Assembly: GCA_019239425.1 (NCBI GenBank)
Contig: JAFAZX010000092.1
Coordinates: forward strand, 1 to 39,820
Length of the DNA: 39,820 nucleotides
From: Acidobacteriota bacterium
GTDB lineage: Bacteria > Acidobacteriota > Blastocatellia > Pyrinomonadales > Pyrinomonadaceae
Reading direction: 5' to 3'
The position numbers and the translations under genes were made by a program. Under the pieces are notes generated by a model that worked only from the letters and a program-made list of their open reading frames with translations, searched no databases and was not told the origin of the DNA. Positions 38,337 through 39,820 of the stretch are shown here, one piece after another (within the stretch, counting starts at the first letter, position 1; the number at the start of each line of letters is the position of its first letter).

Positions 38337-38415
38337 GGTGCTGGGTGTTGGGTGCTGGGTGCTGGGTGGGAAATAGTTCTTAACCAGCACCCAGCACCCA
38401 ACACCCAGCACCCTA
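38334..38415. repeat. Heptad-armed palindrome P (GGTGCTG/GGTGTTG units), 32-bp perfect arms
   Basis: Arms 38334-38365 and 38384-38415 are perfectly complementary (32 bp), each starting TAG followed by GGTGCTG, GGTGTTG, GGTGCTG, GGTGCTG, around an 18-nt loop. The TAG at each outer end is the stop codon of the convergent gene on that side (GNAT and DUF58). Confidence 0.96.
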
Positions 38416-39681
38416 CAGATGTATGACGTGTGACTTGCGCCAGAGGTCGGCGGGGATGGTGCCGCGGGGGGCGGTGGTGACGAGGATGACGTAGCCGGCC
38501 TCGGCCGTCGGCGGCTCGACGCGCTGCCAGAAGTCCCTGCGGTCGAGCGAGTCCGGCGCGGCGCTGCGCGGGGCGATGAGCGCGAGGCGGCGCAGGCAGT
38601 CGTAGAGGTGCGCGCGCCCGACGCCGTAGCGCGACTCGCCTTCGCCGTCGCTCAGGCGCACCTCGGCGCGCTCCTCGACGAAGTGCGTGACGAGCGAGGC
38701 GGCCTGCGTCACGGCCCGCTCGAAGCGCCGCAGAGGCTCCGGCCCCTCCTCGACGAAGGGGTCGAGGACGACGTGGACGCGGCGCTCATCCTCGGCCGTG
38801 AACTCGCGCACGACGAGGCGGCCCTGGCGCGCGGTCGCCTTCCAGTGGATGTGGCGCACGTCGTCCTGCGGCTGGTACTCGCGCAGGGAGTGGAGGTCGT
38901 GCCCCGCCCCGCGCCTCTGCGCTTCGAGCTGCCCGGCGTCGATGGGCAGCAGGTGCAGCTCGTCGCCCAGGCCCTCGGGCTTCGGGTAGACGACGATCTC
39001 CACGTCGCGCGCGCGCAGGCGTCGGCGCAGGCGGAAGAAGCCGAACGGGAAGCGCGTCGAAATCTCGAAGCCCGTGACCAGCACGCGGCCGCGCGCGGCG
39101 AAGGTCTGCTCGACGCGCTGCTCGACCTTGGCGCGGTGCGGCAGGTACATGAAGTAGGCGAGGGCGCGCTTGCGCTCCCGCGGCCGCCGGAAGAGGCCGC
39201 GCCCCTTGGCGGCTTCGGCCCGCTCGCGCGCCTCGACGACGACGGAGAGCGAGGGCAGCAGCCGCTTCGTGTTGTTGACGGTGACGATGACGGGGGCCGG
39301 GTCGCCCGCGAAGATGTGGTCGGGGAAGCGCGCGGTGACGACGAGGTCGCGCAGGGCGACGCGGCCGGCCGCGAGCGCGACGAAGAGCGTGGAGGAGAGC
39401 ACGGAGAAGACGAGGAAGAGGAGGTTGTTGCCCGTGTTCCAGGCGGCGAAGGCGACGACCGTGTAGATGCAGACGAAGACGACGCCGCCCCCCGTCACCT
39501 GGAACGAGAGGTCGAGCCGCACCGCCTCCGCGCGCGCGCTCTTAGCCAGGGGCGGCACGACGAAGATGACGATGAGGACGGCGAAGACTATCGAGGCGAC
39601 GGCCCCGACCCGCGTCAGCTCCCAGTCGCCGCCGCGGCGCGCCACGACCGTCAGCACCGCCGCCCCCACGCCGCCCAGCAC
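38413..39681 (-). CDS. DUF58-domain membrane protein
   Basis: 422 residues from GTG 39681. Hydrophobic segments at about 25-45 and 65-105 anchor it in the inner membrane, followed by a beta-rich part and the DUF58 signature DVRHIHWKATARQGRLVVREF (about 280-300). The VWA-like remainder follows. It lies 4 bp after the MoxR stop, the conserved MoxR-DUF58 pairing in which the AAA+ chaperone is thought to act on VWA-type partners. Its TAG stop is the edge of palindrome P. Confidence 0.9.
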   Translation of the reverse strand: MLGGVGAAVLTVVARRGGDWELTRVGAVASIVFAVLIVIFVVPPLAKSARAEAVRLDLSFQVTGGGVVFVCIYTVVAFAAWNTGNNLLFLVFSVLSSTLFVALAAGRVALRDLVVTARFPDHIFAGDPAPVIVTVNNTKRLLPSLSVVVEARERAEAAKGRGLFRRPRERKRALAYFMYLPHRAKVEQRVEQTFAARGRVLVTGFEISTRFPFGFFRLRRRLRARDVEIVVYPKPEGLGDELHLLPIDAGQLEAQRRGAGHDLHSLREYQPQDDVRHIHWKATARQGRLVVREFTAEDERRVHVVLDPFVEEGPEPLRRFERAVTQAASLVTHFVEERAEVRLSDGEGESRYGVGRAHLYDCLRRLALIAPRSAAPDSLDRRDFWQRVEPPTAEAGYVILVTTAPRGTIPADLWRKSHVIHL

Positions 39682-39685
39682 CCCT

Positions 39686-39820
39686 TCAGAGGGGGACGCT
39701 GACGGTCTTCATGATCTCGCGGAGGACTTCTTCGGCCTCGTCGCTGCGGCGGTGGAGCGAGGAGGAGAAGCGCGAGTTGACGACGAGGCGGTGCGCGAAG
39801 ACGGGGAGGAGCAGCCCTTT
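39686..39820 (-). CDS. MoxR-type AAA+ ATPase, C-terminal end only
   Basis: The last 44 codons and the TGA stop are in the window, in frame to its edge. The text AHRLVVNSRFSSSLHRRSDEA..VLREIMKTVSVP matches the C-terminus of MoxR ATPases (lid domain). Walker motifs lie outside the window. The DUF58 gene follows after 4 bp, supporting the call. Confidence 0.75.
   Translation of the reverse strand, partial: KGLLLPVFAHRLVVNSRFSSSLHRRSDEAEEVLREIMKTVSVPL

Noticed and set aside
3521..38415. CRISPR array or IS terminal repeats as explanation for the palindromes
   Set aside because: Units are tandem 7-mers without spacers, there are no cas genes, and no transposase gene or target duplications lie next to any copy.

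Overview
The window is GC-rich (about two-thirds G+C by eye), densely packed bacterial chromosome with Shine-Dalgarno-led genes. There are no integrase, transposase, CRISPR or rRNA/tRNA genes that I can recognise. The gene content suggests a free-living Gram-negative soil-type bacterium, most likely Acidobacteriota (Blastocatellia-like): an Acidobacteria-style VWFA lipid-envelope-exported protein, many TPR/ankyrin proteins, a deoxyhypusine-synthase-like protein next to speA and speB, and a giant DUF11/beta-helix surface protein. This assignment is inference from gene families, not a database match.

Layout. 1-5.8 kb: nitrogen and polyamine metabolism. glnA (cut by the window edge) is divergent from speA, followed by a deoxyhypusine-synthase-family enzyme and speB. 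This makes an arginine-agmatine-putrescine route with a probable third, polyamine-building step. 5.8-9.7 kb: an MFS transporter, a phosphoribosyltransferase, two DUF6916-like proteins (one Tat-exported) and a GNAT acetyltransferase. 9.7-17.7 kb: a promoter, three tandem tail-collar (MdpB-like) proteins and a 1946-residue exported beta-helix protein, ending at a bidirectional terminator. 17.7-21.7 kb: a WYL regulator coupled to an ABC ATPase, an SDR oxidoreductase and a VWFA protein. 22-26 kb: an operon thrC-TPR protein-alkaline-phosphatase-superfamily enzyme. 26-31.7 kb: a globin, a Cof-type HAD phosphatase, a cyclophilin, and a leftward group membrane protein-thiE-thiD-ankyrin protein. 31.8-38.3 kb: a large TPR protein and three cell-surface polysaccharide genes (O-antigen-ligase-like with a PDZ-like insert, a methyltransferase-like protein, a Wzm-like permease), plus a GNAT. 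38.4-39.8 kb: DUF58 protein and the C-terminus of a MoxR ATPase.

The most striking feature is not a gene. Fifteen intergenic palindromes are spread through the window. In twelve of them the arms are built from 7-bp tandem units, with a different 7-mer vocabulary at different loci (GGTGAAT/AGTAAAT, GGATGAA/GGCGGAA, GGCAGTA, GTGATAA, GATGAAT, GGTGCTG and others). Arms are usually perfectly complementary over 22-34 bp while loops are unrelated. The same arm recurs at three separate loci with different loops. About a dozen neighbouring genes take their stop codon, and sometimes their last residues, from inside or at the exact edge of an arm. This looks like a dispersed, actively homogenised repeat system that settles at gene 3' ends and probably doubles as a bidirectional terminator or mRNA 3'-end structure.
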